Source: Micrococcales bacterium KH10 (GTDB lineage Bacteria; Actinomycetota; Actinomycetes; Actinomycetales; Cellulomonadaceae). From it: a stretch of DNA of 64,000 bases. The notes beneath the pieces were generated by a model. It was not told where the DNA came from. It saw only the letters and a list, made by a program, of their open reading frames with translations, and did not search any database. Shown here one piece after another: positions 52,433 through 61,707 of this stretch. Made by a program: the position numbers and the translations under genes. Numbering within the stretch: position 1 is the stretch's first letter; each line of letters begins with the position of its first letter. The stretch is from contig FZPE01000001.1 in the NCBI GenBank assembly GCA_900188465.1, forward strand, positions 558,001 to 622,000. Direction: 5' to 3'.

Positions 52433-52894
52433 GTGAAAGTTTTTGGACGAGTTCTCTGCTCCGTTATCACAGCGGCCGCCGTTGCGGCACTCGGTGCCTG
52501 CTCCCCGACGATCTCAGTCGATGCGGCAGTGGACGCCACCGATCCCGCATGTGGACTCGTCCTGGCTCGTACCCCGACAACTCTGGACGGACTCAAGCAA
52601 CGACAGACCACCAGTCAAGCCACCACCGCCTGGGGGGATGCGGGGGCTGCCATCACGCTACGGTGCGGCGTCAATCAACCTCCGCCAAGCCCTGACTGCC
52701 TCTCGATCAGCTATGGCGACGTCTCCATGGACTGGATCAGTGAACAGACCGCGACAGGATGGCGATTCACCACCTATGGCCGCGTCCCAGCTATCGAAGT
52801 CAATGTGCCGGACTCCCTGGGACTGACCCAACCCGGACTGACAGATCTGGCCCCGGCGCTTGAGGCAACCACCGTCACCGCCACCTGCCAATAA
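52433..52894 (+). CDS. DUF3515 family lipoprotein
   Basis: 153 residues from GTG 52433. Lipoprotein signal with lipobox ALGAC (Cys23). The DUF3515 pattern follows: PACGLVLARTPTTLDGLKQR, TTAWGDAGAAITLRCGVNQP, CLSISYGDVSMDWISEQTAT, and FTTYGRVPAIEVNVPDSLGL. DUF3515 genes lie next to ddl and thiL in many actinobacteria, as here, and the function is unknown; an envelope role is inferred from that. Four conserved cysteines may make disulphides outside the membrane. It converges with ddl. Confidence 0.88.
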   Translation: MKVFGRVLCSVITAAAVAALGACSPTISVDAAVDATDPACGLVLARTPTTLDGLKQRQTTSQATTAWGDAGAAITLRCGVNQPPPSPDCLSISYGDVSMDWISEQTATGWRFTTYGRVPAIEVNVPDSLGLTQPGLTDLAPALEATTVTATCQ

Positions 52895-52930
52895 AGCCCA
52901 TGCGCTGGTCCGCCTGGACTCGGACGCTGC

Positions 52931-54088
52931 CTAGCGCAGCCCTAGATCCCGTTCCAGGGCAAGGGTCAACAGTTCGTCGATGAGCTCCGAATAGGGCAGG
53001 CCCGTAGCCTCCCACATCCGCGGATACATCGAGATCGGGGTGAAGCCTGGCATGGTGTTGATCTCGTTGACGATCACCTCACCATCAGGCTGCACGAATA
53101 CGTCGACTCGGCTCAGGCCCTCACCGGAGACTGCTTCAAAGGTTCGCACCGACAGTTCGCGGATTCTCTCTGTGACATCGGCTGGCAGGTCGGCGGGACA
53201 GGACAGAACCGCGGCCTCGTCAAGGTACTTCGCTTCAAAGTCATAGAAGGAATGCTGGGCGTCGGTCACCTGGATCTCGCCAGGCAGGGACGCGCGCGTC
53301 GGCTGGCCCGAGCGTCCTTGCAGCACAGCGCATTCAATCTCACGGCCAACGATCGCAGCCTCAACCAAAATGCGCTGGTCGTGTCCGCGCGCCTCTTCGA
53401 TGGCGGCGGGAAGCTCAGTCAGATCGGTGATGCGAGACACGCCCAGGGACGAGCCAGCCCGCGCCGGCTTGACGAACAGCGGCAAGCCGAGATGGCCCAG
53501 CTTGGCTTCAATCGCAGCAGGGTCTGCGTCCCACTGAGCGGCGGTGAAGAACTCGTATGGTCCAACCGGAATGCCAGAACCCGCCAGCACGATCTTCATG
53601 AAGTGCTTGTCCATGCCAACCGCGCTGGCCAACACTCCAGATCCGACATAGCGAATGTCGGCGAGCTCTAGCAGGCCTTGAACTGTTCCGTCTTCGCCGA
53701 ACGGGCCGTGCAGCAGCGGGAACACGACATCGACATGACCGAGGGAACGCACTGGTTCACCATCTGTGACGACACGGGCCTCACTGCTCCCGACGTCCAA
53801 GGACAGGGTGACTTCGCCATTGCCATCGGCGACGACCTCCGGCAGTTCGCCATCGCGGATAACCCAGTGATCCGGATTCGCGCTCGCCTCGACCCACCGG
53901 CCGTCACGGGTGATTCCTACCGGGATGACCTCGTATTTGGATTGATCGATAGCACGCAGCACCCCCGCCGCGGTGGCGCAGGAGATGGCGTGCTCGCCGG
54001 ATCTGCCACCAAAGAGCAGCATGACGCGGATGCGGTCAGCTGTGTTTTCAAGTCGGCTCGCGCGAGCTGCGGGAAGATCAGTAGACAT
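52931..54088 (-). CDS. ddl: D-alanine--D-alanine ligase
   Basis: 385 residues from ATG 54088 (MSTDLPAARASRL), with AAAGG upstream. Ddl makes the D-Ala-D-Ala end of peptidoglycan precursors. RVMLLFGGRSGEHAISCATA is the N-terminal Rossmann start, FPLLHGPFGEDGTVQGLLEL the substrate helix, LPLFVKPARAGSSLGVSRI the ATP-grasp loop, and VNEINTMPGFTPISMYPRMW the metal and D-Ala end. The YEE...KY-type catalytic loop appears as FYDFEAKYLDE. The order next to DUF3515 is normal; gpsA and plsC-like lie two genes away. Confidence 0.97.
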   Translation of the reverse strand: MSTDLPAARASRLENTADRIRVMLLFGGRSGEHAISCATAAGVLRAIDQSKYEVIPVGITRDGRWVEASANPDHWVIRDGELPEVVADGNGEVTLSLDVGSSEARVVTDGEPVRSLGHVDVVFPLLHGPFGEDGTVQGLLELADIRYVGSGVLASAVGMDKHFMKIVLAGSGIPVGPYEFFTAAQWDADPAAIEAKLGHLGLPLFVKPARAGSSLGVSRITDLTELPAAIEEARGHDQRILVEAAIVGREIECAVLQGRSGQPTRASLPGEIQVTDAQHSFYDFEAKYLDEAAVLSCPADLPADVTERIRELSVRTFEAVSGEGLSRVDVFVQPDGEVIVNEINTMPGFTPISMYPRMWEATGLPYSELIDELLTLALERDLGLR

Positions 54089-54250
54089 CGCCTTTGATGG
54101 TACTCGCACGGGCCTGCAAAAGGCTGATCACAACACCGCGCGGCATGACAATACGATCGATGCCCATCACTACGACACGGAGTCCGGCAGTCATACCAAC
54201 TGTTGGTCACGGGTGTTTCCAACAGCCGCGGCAGCGCTACATTGGGGAAT

Positions 54251-55393
54251 ATGCCGCAGTTCGATAACCAACCGCTGACTCCCGCAACTTTGGCTGTGAC
54301 CGCAGGCCGTCCGCCGCGCGAACACGGCCAGCCGGTCAACCCGCCGGTGGTACTCAGTTCCACCTATGCGTCCCAGGGGCCCGCTGATGGTTCCGACCTG
54401 TTGTACACCCGGTGGGACACCGAGACATGGCAGCCCTTCGAACATGCCGTGGCGGCACTGGAGCGTGCGGAACTGCCGGGTGTGGTCTTCAGTTCCGGGA
54501 TGGCGGCTATCGCTGCTGTGATGTCGTTGGTACCTGATCAGGGAGTGCTCGTCGTCCCGCGCCATGCGTACCATGCCTCACTCATCTTGGCCGAAGAACT
54601 CGCCGTCAAGCATGGCGTGACGATTCGGCAGGTCGACGTGGACGACACTGCTGCCGTGATTGCGGCAAGTCAGGGGGCGTCACTGGTATGGATCGAGTCG
54701 CCCACCAATCCCATGTTGGAGGTTGCGGATCTTCCGGCGATTATCCAGGCCGCCCATCGGGCCGGTGCCCTCGTCGCCGTAGACAATACCTTCGCCACTC
54801 CCCTGGTACAGCGACCGTTGACGTGGGGTGCGGATATTGTGGTGCATTCGGTCACAAAATATCTGGCAGGGCACTCCGATGTCGTTCTCGGCATCGCGGT
54901 CACACGCAGCAGTGAACTGCGTGAGAAGTTGTGGCATCACCGCACACACCACGGTGCGATCGCAGGGCCGTGGGAAGTGTGGTTGGCACTGCGAGGTCTG
55001 CGCACGCTCTCGTTGCGCGTCGAGCGGTCACAGGCGAATGCTGCCGAGCTGGCACGCCGGCTGCAGGCGCATCCGCAGGTCACTCAGGTGCGTCACCCGT
55101 CACTGCCGGACGACCCGGGGCATGTGACCGCATCGCGCATCATGGATGGCTATGGATCCGTCATCGGACTGCGACCAGTCGGCGGTGCCGACGGAGCCGA
55201 CCGGCTCATCTCGGCGCTGCGGGTATGGCTGCCCGCCACGTCGCTTGGCGGTGTGGAATCCACCTTGGAACGCCGCCGCCGCTTCGCAAGCGAGTCCGAG
55301 ACGGTTCCCGAGGATCTGATCCGCATGTCCGTCGGCATCGAGGACGTCGAGGATCTGTGGCACGACCTGGATCAGGCGCTGCGGTCCCTCTAA
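54251..55393 (+). CDS. Cys/Met metabolism PLP-dependent enzyme (cystathionine gamma-lyase/synthase family)
   Basis: 380 residues from ATG 54251 (MPQFDNQPLTPATLA). The fold-type I enzyme shows FSSGMAAIAAVMSLV at the cofactor phosphate, HAYHASL where these enzymes have a Tyr, WIESPTNPMLEVADL, AVDNTFATPLVQRPL with the cofactor Asp, and VHSVTKYLAGHSDVVLG with the Schiff-base Lys. The closing SLGGVESTLE also fits. Reactions in this family include cystathionine gamma-synthase, gamma-lyase and methionine gamma-lyase; the sequence does not tell which. It stands alone between ddl and gpsA. Confidence 0.9.
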   Translation: MPQFDNQPLTPATLAVTAGRPPREHGQPVNPPVVLSSTYASQGPADGSDLLYTRWDTETWQPFEHAVAALERAELPGVVFSSGMAAIAAVMSLVPDQGVLVVPRHAYHASLILAEELAVKHGVTIRQVDVDDTAAVIAASQGASLVWIESPTNPMLEVADLPAIIQAAHRAGALVAVDNTFATPLVQRPLTWGADIVVHSVTKYLAGHSDVVLGIAVTRSSELREKLWHHRTHHGAIAGPWEVWLALRGLRTLSLRVERSQANAAELARRLQAHPQVTQVRHPSLPDDPGHVTASRIMDGYGSVIGLRPVGGADGADRLISALRVWLPATSLGGVESTLERRRRFASESETVPEDLIRMSVGIEDVEDLWHDLDQALRSL

Positions 55394-55554
55394 GCGCGAC
55401 CACGCGCCTACCAACAACTGCCGAACCGTCGCACTTTTCGCGTGTGCTCCTAGTATTCGTGGCGCACTCGCGAATATATCGACGGTTCGATGCCGCGACT
55501 GGATCATCAGGTCCAGGTCCGCCCATCATCGGCGCGTCGAGATTGAAGGACCGA

Positions 55555-56580
55555 TCAGGCAGACTCAGCGATGATCTGCGCGTTGAGTCCTTCGGTTTTG
55601 CGCGGACGAGTCAGTAGCTTGTGAGCCATCTCCTGCACCGGCTGGCCCTCGTGAAGCACTCCCACGACAGCCTCCGTGATCGGCATTTCCACACCGATGG
55701 ACTGTGCGAGTGCCAGCACGGATCGTGAGGATTTGACCGCCTCCGCCGTACCGCGCGTCGCAGCGATGGCCTCGTCCAAGGTCTTGCCCTGACCAATGTG
55801 CCGGCCGAGCGTGTGGTTACGCGAGGATGGCGAAGCGCACGTCGCCACCAGGTCACCCATTCCGGCCAGACCGGCGAAGGTCTCAGCCTGCGCACCAAGC
55901 GCAAGACCGAGCCGGGTGATCTCGACCAATCCGCGAGTGATGACGGTGGCCGTGGTGTTGTAGCCCATTCCCTGACCCTGCGCGATACCGACCGCAAGCG
56001 CGATGACGTTCTTGACCGCACCGCACAGTTCGACGCCGACGATGTCCGAGTTCGTATAGGGGCGGAAGTAGTCACACGAGCACGCCTCAGCGACAGTGAT
56101 CGCAGTCTTCTCACTGATGGACGAGACCACCGTCGCGGTCGGCTGGTGTGCCGCGATCTCGCCGGCCAGGTTGGGCCCGGAGACCACTGCGACCCGGTCG
56201 AGCGGCAGGCCGAGGGCTTCGGCGACTACGTCGCTCATCCGCTTGTCAGTGCCGAGCTCGACGCCCTTCATCAAGGAAACCGCAACGGTGTTTTCGCCGA
56301 TAAAAGGCGCGAAGGGCTCCAAAATGGTTCGTGCGCTCTGCGACGGCACCGCCACCACCACCATGTCGGCACCGACGAGGGCATTCTGCGCATTGGTAGT
56401 CCCGATGATCGACGGGGGCAACGTAATACCAGGCAGATATTTGTCGTTGCGGTTCATCGTCGTGACCTGTTCGGCGACGGCCTCGTCCCGACCCCACAGC
56501 CTGACCTGACACCCCGCATCGGCGAGCACCGCACTGAACGTGGTGCCCCACGCACCGGCACCGAGTACTGCCGCGATCAT
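55555..56580 (-). CDS. gpsA: Glycerol-3-phosphate dehydrogenase [NAD(P)+]
   Basis: 341 residues. GpsA reduces dihydroxyacetone phosphate to sn-glycerol 3-phosphate for phospholipid synthesis. IAAVLGAGAWGTTFSAVLAD is the dinucleotide loop, SGPNLAGEIAAHQPTATVVS and CGAVKNVIALAVGIAQG contain the active-site region with the catalytic Lys, and GLAGMGDLVATCASPSSRNH the C-terminal signature. It overlaps the plsC-like gene by four bases (ATGA), which would supply and use the same glycerol-3-phosphate. Confidence 0.97.
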   Translation of the reverse strand: MIAAVLGAGAWGTTFSAVLADAGCQVRLWGRDEAVAEQVTTMNRNDKYLPGITLPPSIIGTTNAQNALVGADMVVVAVPSQSARTILEPFAPFIGENTVAVSLMKGVELGTDKRMSDVVAEALGLPLDRVAVVSGPNLAGEIAAHQPTATVVSSISEKTAITVAEACSCDYFRPYTNSDIVGVELCGAVKNVIALAVGIAQGQGMGYNTTATVITRGLVEITRLGLALGAQAETFAGLAGMGDLVATCASPSSRNHTLGRHIGQGKTLDEAIAATRGTAEAVKSSRSVLALAQSIGVEMPITEAVVGVLHEGQPVQEMAHKLLTRPRKTEGLNAQIIAESA

Positions 56581-57347
56581 GTCGTCTCCTTCGTCGCATC
56601 ACCGTTATCGGCATCGCTGGTCCGCTTACGCGCAGACCGCGGATCGAATAACTCTACGGGAGGTTCCTCACCACGTAGCGTGCCGACACCATCAGCGATA
56701 GCACGCATGATGCGCTCCGTCGCCTCGGCCAGCACTGATGCCGTCAGCGGCTGGTCCTGCAGATCCGTCAGGTCCACTGGATCGCCGACACTGACCTGAA
56801 CGGTCTTGCGCGGCAACAGTCGAAGCAACTTCGAGTGCTGCCGGAAGATGCGTTGCACACCCCACTGCGATACCGGGATCACCGGCGCTCCGGTGGTCAA
56901 CGCAAGTCGGGCCACACCGGTCTTGGCGACCATCGGCCACAGCTCCGGGTCCTTGGTGAGCGTGCCTTCGGGGAAGATCAGCACGCATTCCCCGTTAGCG
57001 AGCGCTTCACGTGCCGCATCGAGTGAATCAGAGGCATTACGCGTACCGCGCGAAACCGGAATCATGTTGGTTCCGCGCAGGAAGGCGCCAAGAACCGGCA
57101 CCTTCCATAATGAGTCCTTCGCCATGATCTTCGGTGCGACACCCTGGTCATGCAAGAAGTGAGTGGTCGTCACCGGATCAAAACCACTCATGTGGTTGGC
57201 GGCGACGATATATCCACCTTCGCGAGGCAGCTTCTCACCGCCGGACCAGGAACGCTTGATGAAAACCATCAGCCCGGGACGCAGTAGGAGCACCAGCAGA
57301 CGATAGGTGCGTGTCAGGCCTCTAACTGGTTTGATGCGTTGTGACAT
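56577..57347 (-). CDS. Lysophospholipid (1-acylglycerol-3-phosphate) acyltransferase
   Basis: 256 residues. ANHMSGFDPVTTTHFL is the catalytic HX4D block, VFIKRSWSGGEKLPREGG the entry, MIPVSRGTRNASDS block II, and CVLIFPEGTLTKDPEL block III (FPEGT). VPVIPVSQWG is block IV. These PlsC-like enzymes acylate lysophosphatidic acid. It lies between leuD and gpsA in one run. A charged tail with RSARKRTSDADNGDATKETT ends the protein. Confidence 0.93.
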   Translation of the reverse strand: MSQRIKPVRGLTRTYRLLVLLLRPGLMVFIKRSWSGGEKLPREGGYIVAANHMSGFDPVTTTHFLHDQGVAPKIMAKDSLWKVPVLGAFLRGTNMIPVSRGTRNASDSLDAAREALANGECVLIFPEGTLTKDPELWPMVAKTGVARLALTTGAPVIPVSQWGVQRIFRQHSKLLRLLPRKTVQVSVGDPVDLTDLQDQPLTASVLAEATERIMRAIADGVGTLRGEEPPVELFDPRSARKRTSDADNGDATKETT

Positions 57348-57355
57348 CTGCGGGT

Positions 57356-57991
57356 CTAGGCCGGCCGCGCGGCTTCGATATCCACCTTCGGCAGGTGCTT
57401 GGCAGGCAACGTCTTGGGCTTGTAGGAAGCGCGCTTGGCTTCGAATGCGGCGATGTCCTCTTCGTGCTGAAGGGTCAGACCTATGTCATCGAGCCCTTCC
57501 ATCAAACGCCACCGGGTGTAGTCGTCAAGCTGGAACGGCACAGTCACGTCATCTGCCGTGGCAGTGCGCTGTTCTAGGTCTACGGTGATTTCAGTGCCCG
57601 GCTTGGTCTCGAGGATTTTCCACAGCAGTTCGATGTCTTCTTGCGCCATGATGCCTGCGAGCAAGCCCTGCTTGCCCGAGTTACCGCGGAAGATGTCCGC
57701 GAAACGAGATGCGAAGACGGCCTTGAAGCCGTAGTCCTTGAGCGCCCACACTGCGTGCTCGCGCGACGAGCCGGTGCCGAAGTCCGGGCCAGCGACGAGG
57801 ACGGAGCCGGAACGGTATTCGTCCTGATTCAGCACGAATTCTGGGTCGGAACGCCACGCTGCGAACAGTGCGTCCTCGAATCCGGTGCGGGTGACGCGCT
57901 TGAGGTAGACAGCGGGGATGATCTGGTCGGTGTCAACGTTGCTGCGACGCAGCGGAACCCCGACACCAGTGTGCGTTGTGAATTTCTCCAT
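57356..57991 (-). CDS. leuD: 3-isopropylmalate dehydratase small subunit
   Basis: 211 residues. LeuD pairs with LeuC to convert 2-isopropylmalate to 3-isopropylmalate in leucine synthesis. [20 protein letters not shown] and [20 protein letters not shown] are the start, and [20 protein letters not shown] with [18 protein letters not shown] the substrate-binding region. Coding follows leuC after about 50 bases. Confidence 0.98.
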   Translation of the reverse strand: MEKFTTHTGVGVPLRRSNVDTDQIIPAVYLKRVTRTGFEDALFAAWRSDPEFVLNQDEYRSGSVLVAGPDFGTGSSREHAVWALKDYGFKAVFASRFADIFRGNSGKQGLLAGIMAQEDIELLWKILETKPGTEITVDLEQRTATADDVTVPFQLDDYTRWRLMEGLDDIGLTLQHEEDIAAFEAKRASYKPKTLPAKHLPKVDIEAARPA

Positions 57992-58041
57992 GATGGGTCA
58001 CTCCTGGGATATGAAAGTCTTAAGGTGGGTTCTCGGCTGCG

Positions 58042-59538
58042 TCAGACCTGAACGATCAGGTTCGGGTCGAGCGGCGCGAGCGGGCTGCCGTCAATGGCAT
58101 CAATGTCGAGGTTGGCGAAACTCGGGTCGTTCTCGGCCAGGTCTGCGACAGACGACAGGGTGCCGCGGATTGCGGTGGCCGCCGCGACCAGTGGTGAGAC
58201 GAGGTGCGTACGACCGCCCTTGCCCTGACGTCCTTCGAAGTTGCGGTTCGAGGTCGAAGCCGACCGCTCCCCTGGTGCCAACTGATCGGGGTTCATGCCC
58301 AGGCACATCGAGCATCCGGCGTTACGCCATTCCGCACCGAAGTCCTTGAAGATCTGATCGAGGCCTTCGGCCTCCGCCTGCAGACGCACCCGTGCCGAAG
58401 CCGGCACAACCAGGACTCGTACATCTGGGTGCTTAACATGCCCCTTGATGACCTTGGCGATGGTGCGCAGATCCTCGATGCGACCGTTGGTGCACGAGCC
58501 CATGAAAACGGTGTCGACCTTGATGTCACGCAACGGTTGACCGGGGGTCAGTCCCATGTACTCGATGGCGCGCTCGGCCGCGATGCGGTCGTTCTCGTCC
58601 GCGATCTCCTCGGGCACTGGCACGTTGGCACTCAGCGGCAGTCCTTGGCCGGGGTTGGTTCCCCAGGTCACGAATGGCTCGAGGTCGGACGCGTTCAGGT
58701 CGACTTCGGTATCGAAGACTGCGTCGTCGTCGGTCTTGAGGGTCCGCCAGTATTCGACAGCCGCGTCCCAGTCCGCACCTTCTGGAGCGTGCGGACGCCC
58801 CTTGAGGTACTCGAAAGTGGTGTCGTCGGGAGCGATCATGCCGGCGCGGGCACCCGCTTCGATCGACATGTTGCAGATGGTCATACGAGCTTCCATCGAC
58901 AGCTTGCGGATGGCCTCGCCGCGGTATTCCAGAACATAGCCCTGACCGCCACCGGTACCGATCTTCGCGATGATCGCGAGGATGATGTCCTTGCTGGTGG
59001 TTCCTGGTGGCAGTTCACCGTGCACGTTGATGGCCATGGTCTTGAACGGCTGCAGCGGCAGGGTCTGCGTGGCGAGCACGTGCTCGACCTCGGAGGTACC
59101 GATACCGAAGGCGAGACCGCCGAAGGCGCCGTGCGTCGAGGTGTGAGAGTCACCACACACCACGGTCATACCCGGCTGGGTCAATCCCAGCTGAGGGCCG
59201 ACCTGGTGGACGATGCCCTGGTCTGCGTCACCGAGAGAGTGGATGCGCACGCCGAACTCTTTGGCGTTGTTGCGCAGCGTGTCGATCTGGGTGCGGCTGG
59301 TCAGGTCCGCGATGGGCAGATCAATGTCGAGTGTCGGCGTGTTGTGGTCCTCAGTGGCCATGGTCAGGTCAGTACGGCGCACCTGACGGCCTGCCAGACG
59401 TAGACCTTCGAAAGCTTGCGGACTCGTCACCTCGTGTAGAAGGTGGAGGTCGATGTAGATAAGGTCGGGCTCGCCGTTGGATCCGCGTCGAACCAGGTGA
59501 TCATTCCAGACCTTCTCTGCCAGCGTGCCGGCCATCAT
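58042..59538 (-). CDS. leuC: 3-isopropylmalate dehydratase large subunit
   Basis: 498 residues. LeuC carries the [4Fe-4S] cluster: cysteines are in [15 protein letters not shown] and [39 protein letters not shown] and [17 protein letters not shown] are also diagnostic. [20 protein letters not shown] lies in the middle. An insert of about 25 residues around [20 protein letters not shown] is normal for the family. GAGAGGA precedes the ATG. It is divergent from an IclR regulator that probably controls it. Confidence 0.98.
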   Translation of the reverse strand: MMAGTLAEKVWNDHLVRRGSNGEPDLIYIDLHLLHEVTSPQAFEGLRLAGRQVRRTDLTMATEDHNTPTLDIDLPIADLTSRTQIDTLRNNAKEFGVRIHSLGDADQGIVHQVGPQLGLTQPGMTVVCGDSHTSTHGAFGGLAFGIGTSEVEHVLATQTLPLQPFKTMAINVHGELPPGTTSKDIILAIIAKIGTGGGQGYVLEYRGEAIRKLSMEARMTICNMSIEAGARAGMIAPDDTTFEYLKGRPHAPEGADWDAAVEYWRTLKTDDDAVFDTEVDLNASDLEPFVTWGTNPGQGLPLSANVPVPEEIADENDRIAAERAIEYMGLTPGQPLRDIKVDTVFMGSCTNGRIEDLRTIAKVIKGHVKHPDVRVLVVPASARVRLQAEAEGLDQIFKDFGAEWRNAGCSMCLGMNPDQLAPGERSASTSNRNFEGRQGKGGRTHLVSPLVAAATAIRGTLSSVADLAENDPSFANLDIDAIDGSPLAPLDPNLIVQV

Positions 59539-59623
59539 GTTCCTCTCGATCAGTGAAATGTCCTCGTCGCTGCCTTATGCAGTGTTTGAGGACGAGCGCC
59601 GCCGTAGCGGCCTGCTGGGGGTA

Positions 59624-59644
59624 CCGATACGGGTGAAGTATCGG
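59624..59644. promoter_or_regulatory. Inverted repeat between leuC and the IclR gene
   Basis: CCGATAC and GTATCGG, 7-base arms with 7-base spacing, lie between the divergent leuCD and iclR-type genes. The position suits an operator for the neighbouring regulator; the related CGATATCG occurs near 59681. Confidence 0.4.
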
Positions 59645-59751
59645 CTGGGCTATGAATTATTTTCGCACTTTATCTGTCCGATATCGCCCACCGATGACCC
59701 AGTTGCCCGCTACCTGTTGCATCTCAGTCTTCGAGACGGCAATATCGTTCT

Positions 59752-60471
59752 ATGGACAATTCTAGCGGAGTTGGCGTGCTGGACAAGGCGGCATCCGTCC
59801 TGAACGCACTCGAATCAGGACCGGCCACCTTGGCACAACTCGTCACGACCACCGGCCTGGCGCGGCCCACGGCACATCGCCTGGCCGTCGCACTCGAACA
59901 TCACCGGCTGGTTGCCCGCGACATGCAGGGCCGCTTTGTCCTGGGACCACGGCTCAACGAACTGGCCACAGCCGCAGGCGAGGACCGCCTCCTTGCCGCT
60001 GCTAACCCCGTACTCACGGCCCTGCGGGACCACACTGGGGAAAGCGCGCAGTTGTATCGTCGCCAAGGCGACCAACGTATCTGCGTGGCATCGGCTGAAC
60101 GCCCGATGGGACTGCGCGACTCGATCCCAGTAGGCGCGTCACTGACCATGCAGGCAGGTTCGGCCGCGCAGGTTCTGCTTGCCTGGGAGGAGCCCGATCG
60201 GCTGCACCGCGGATTGCAGGGCGCGGAATTCACTGCCACGGTGCTTTCCGGGGTACGACGTCGCGGTTGGGCGCAGTCGGTCGGCGAACGCGAAGTCGGC
60301 GTGGCGTCGGTTTCCGCTCCGGTGCGCAGCCCTTCTGGACGAATTGTCGCGGCCGTCTCCATCTCTGGCCCCGTCGAGCGTCTGAGCCGTCAGCCAGGGC
60401 GCCTGCACGCCGCCTCCGTCGTGGCCGCAGCGAACCGGCTCACCGAGGTTCTGCGCCGCGCAGGCGAGTGA
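59752..60471 (+). CDS. IclR family regulator (NdgR/LtbR type)
   Basis: 239 residues. The helix-turn-helix lies at the start (KAASVLNALESGPATLAQLV, LARPTAHRLAVALEHHRLV), followed by the effector domain (LLAAANPVLTALRDHTGESA, LRDSIPVGASLTMQAGSAAQ, GVASVSAPVRSPSGRIVAAV). Regulators of this subgroup next to leuCD (LtbR, NdgR) control leucine and tryptophan or nitrogen genes in actinobacteria. Regulation of leuCD here is inferred from the divergent position. The ribosome site is weak. Confidence 0.93.
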   Translation: MDNSSGVGVLDKAASVLNALESGPATLAQLVTTTGLARPTAHRLAVALEHHRLVARDMQGRFVLGPRLNELATAAGEDRLLAAANPVLTALRDHTGESAQLYRRQGDQRICVASAERPMGLRDSIPVGASLTMQAGSAAQVLLAWEEPDRLHRGLQGAEFTATVLSGVRRRGWAQSVGEREVGVASVSAPVRSPSGRIVAAVSISGPVERLSRQPGRLHAASVVAAANRLTEVLRRAGE

Positions 60472-60478
60472 TTTTTGA

Positions 60479-60498
60479 GGCCGAGTTTGAACTCGGCC
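60479..60498 (+). terminator. Short hairpin after the IclR gene
   Basis: GGCCGAG (60479-60485) and CTCGGCC (60492-60498) with a 6-base loop, just after the stop. No T-run follows, so termination is uncertain. Confidence 0.4.
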
Positions 60499-60564
60499 CC
60501 ACTATCGGGTAATGTTCCACGGCGGTAACGCTCATTAGTTTTCGGGCCGGTGAGTGATACCCCT

Positions 60565-60636
60565 TGGGGTATGGTGTAATTGGCAGCACGAGTGATTCTG
60601 GTTCACTTAGTCTAGGTTCGAGTCCTGGTACCCCAG
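60565..60636 (+). tRNA. tRNA-Gln (CTG)
   Basis: Acceptor TGGGGTA pairs with TACCCCA, discriminator G, loop holds anticodon CTG, and GGTTCGAGTCC forms the T arm. CCA is not encoded. Confidence 0.96.
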
Positions 60637-60728
60637 CGCATGATCGGTTCGCGGTTTTGACCGGTTGAGTTGATCGTGTACAGTAGACCACCGGTCCTAC
60701 AGGTAGCACCTGAAAGACCAGTCCACAG

Positions 60729-60801
60729 GCCCCCATCGTCTAGCGGCCTAGGACGCCGCCCTCTCACGGCGGTAACAGGGGTTCAAATCCCCTTGGGGGT
60801 A
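60729..60801 (+). tRNA. tRNA-Glu (CTC)
   Basis: Acceptor GCCCCCA pairs with TGGGGGT, stem CCGCC/GGCGG encloses anticodon CTC, GGTTCAAATCC forms the T arm. CCA is not encoded. It follows tRNA-Gln by 92 bases, likely one transcript. Confidence 0.96.
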
Positions 60802-60810
60802 CAAGCGGAA

Positions 60811-60854
60811 TGACCGCCTGAACTGCGCAAAAACGCGGATCAGGCGGTCATTTT
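60811..60854 (+). terminator. Terminator after the tRNA pair
   Basis: TGACCGCCTGA (60811-60821) and TCAGGCGGTCA (60840-60850), 11-base arms, followed by TTTT. Standard intrinsic terminator. Confidence 0.9.
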
Positions 60855-60929
60855 CGTTGCATGAAACAGCAACCGACAACCGCTGTGAACGCCCGGAGTC
60901 GGTAGTCAGACTTCAGCACGGCCCACGTA

Positions 60930-61622
60930 TTAGTCGGCGTAGAAGATGTCCTCGCTCCCCTTACTCTTGCTGCCGGTCACCTCGTAGCGCCAGCCGGTCC
61001 ACCTGTCGCCGTTCTTGAGGTTTTCTAGTTCACCGGTGTATCCGGTCTGTTCCGCCATGCAACTGAACAGGTCCGTTGCTGCGAAAGTGAAGTACAGGCC
61101 TGGCGTAGTTTCAGCGCTGACATCTTCTGCGCTATTGACTTGCTGGTACTCGGTTTCAGCTTGGTCCATGAGCCGGTGTTGGCTTACGGTCAGCACAAGC
61201 CGCACTGAATTGGCAGACAACTGCATGAGCTGAAATTCAGTGTCAAAAGAACTGCACGTGTCATAGACCTTCTGCGCCGCAGGCGAGACGCGTTCCACCT
61301 TGCCCATCAGCGCATTGATGCCGATGGAGGCAGCAATAGCCACGATGGCGAACAGCGCGATCACACCGAAGCTGAATCCCTTCTTCGGCTCAGAGCCACC
61401 GCCAGAAAATCCGGTCTGGGCCATCGGGTCATTCACGAGCGTGCTGTTCGCTTCGCTGCCATACGATGCGGAAACGGATTGTGCAGCAGGTTGGACGTCG
61501 TTGATGACAGGCATCTCAGACTGTTCCGCTGGGGTGGTGTGCTCGGTCCAGTTTTGACCGTCCCAGTAGCGAAGTGTGCTGGAATCCGTGTTATCGGGAT
61601 ACCAACCCGCGGGGTTACTCAT
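60930..61622 (-). CDS. DUF2510 membrane protein
   Basis: 230 residues. The N-terminal DUF2510 module is plain: NPAGWYPDNTDSSTLRYWDG, then QNWTEHT. A Ser/Gln-rich linker leads to one membrane helix (GVIALFAIVAIAASIGINAL, about 82-101) and an outer domain of about 125 residues (KVYDTCSSFDTEFQLMQLSA, ... TDLFSCMAEQTGYTGELENL) with two cysteines likely bonded. DUF2510 is found at the start of many actinobacterial membrane proteins; the role is unknown. Confidence 0.85.
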   Translation of the reverse strand: MSNPAGWYPDNTDSSTLRYWDGQNWTEHTTPAEQSEMPVINDVQPAAQSVSASYGSEANSTLVNDPMAQTGFSGGGSEPKKGFSFGVIALFAIVAIAASIGINALMGKVERVSPAAQKVYDTCSSFDTEFQLMQLSANSVRLVLTVSQHRLMDQAETEYQQVNSAEDVSAETTPGLYFTFAATDLFSCMAEQTGYTGELENLKNGDRWTGWRYEVTGSKSKGSEDIFYAD

Positions 61623-61707
61623 CCTTGACTTCCGTTCTTCGTGTCAGCCGGTCACCTCGACATCGAGGTTCACGCTCAGACTACCGGCACCGCACACCAC
61701 TGACCGA

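Noticed and set aside
55798-56799. A 333-codon plus-strand frame opposite gpsA and the plsC-like gene
   Set aside because: It lies wholly antisense to two clear enzymes and crosses their junction; composition is Arg/His-rich shadow type.
58204-59403. A 399-codon plus-strand open frame opposite leuC
   Set aside because: It mirrors the well-supported leuC gene; its His/Val/Arg-rich product has no fold signature, as expected for a shadow in GC-rich DNA.
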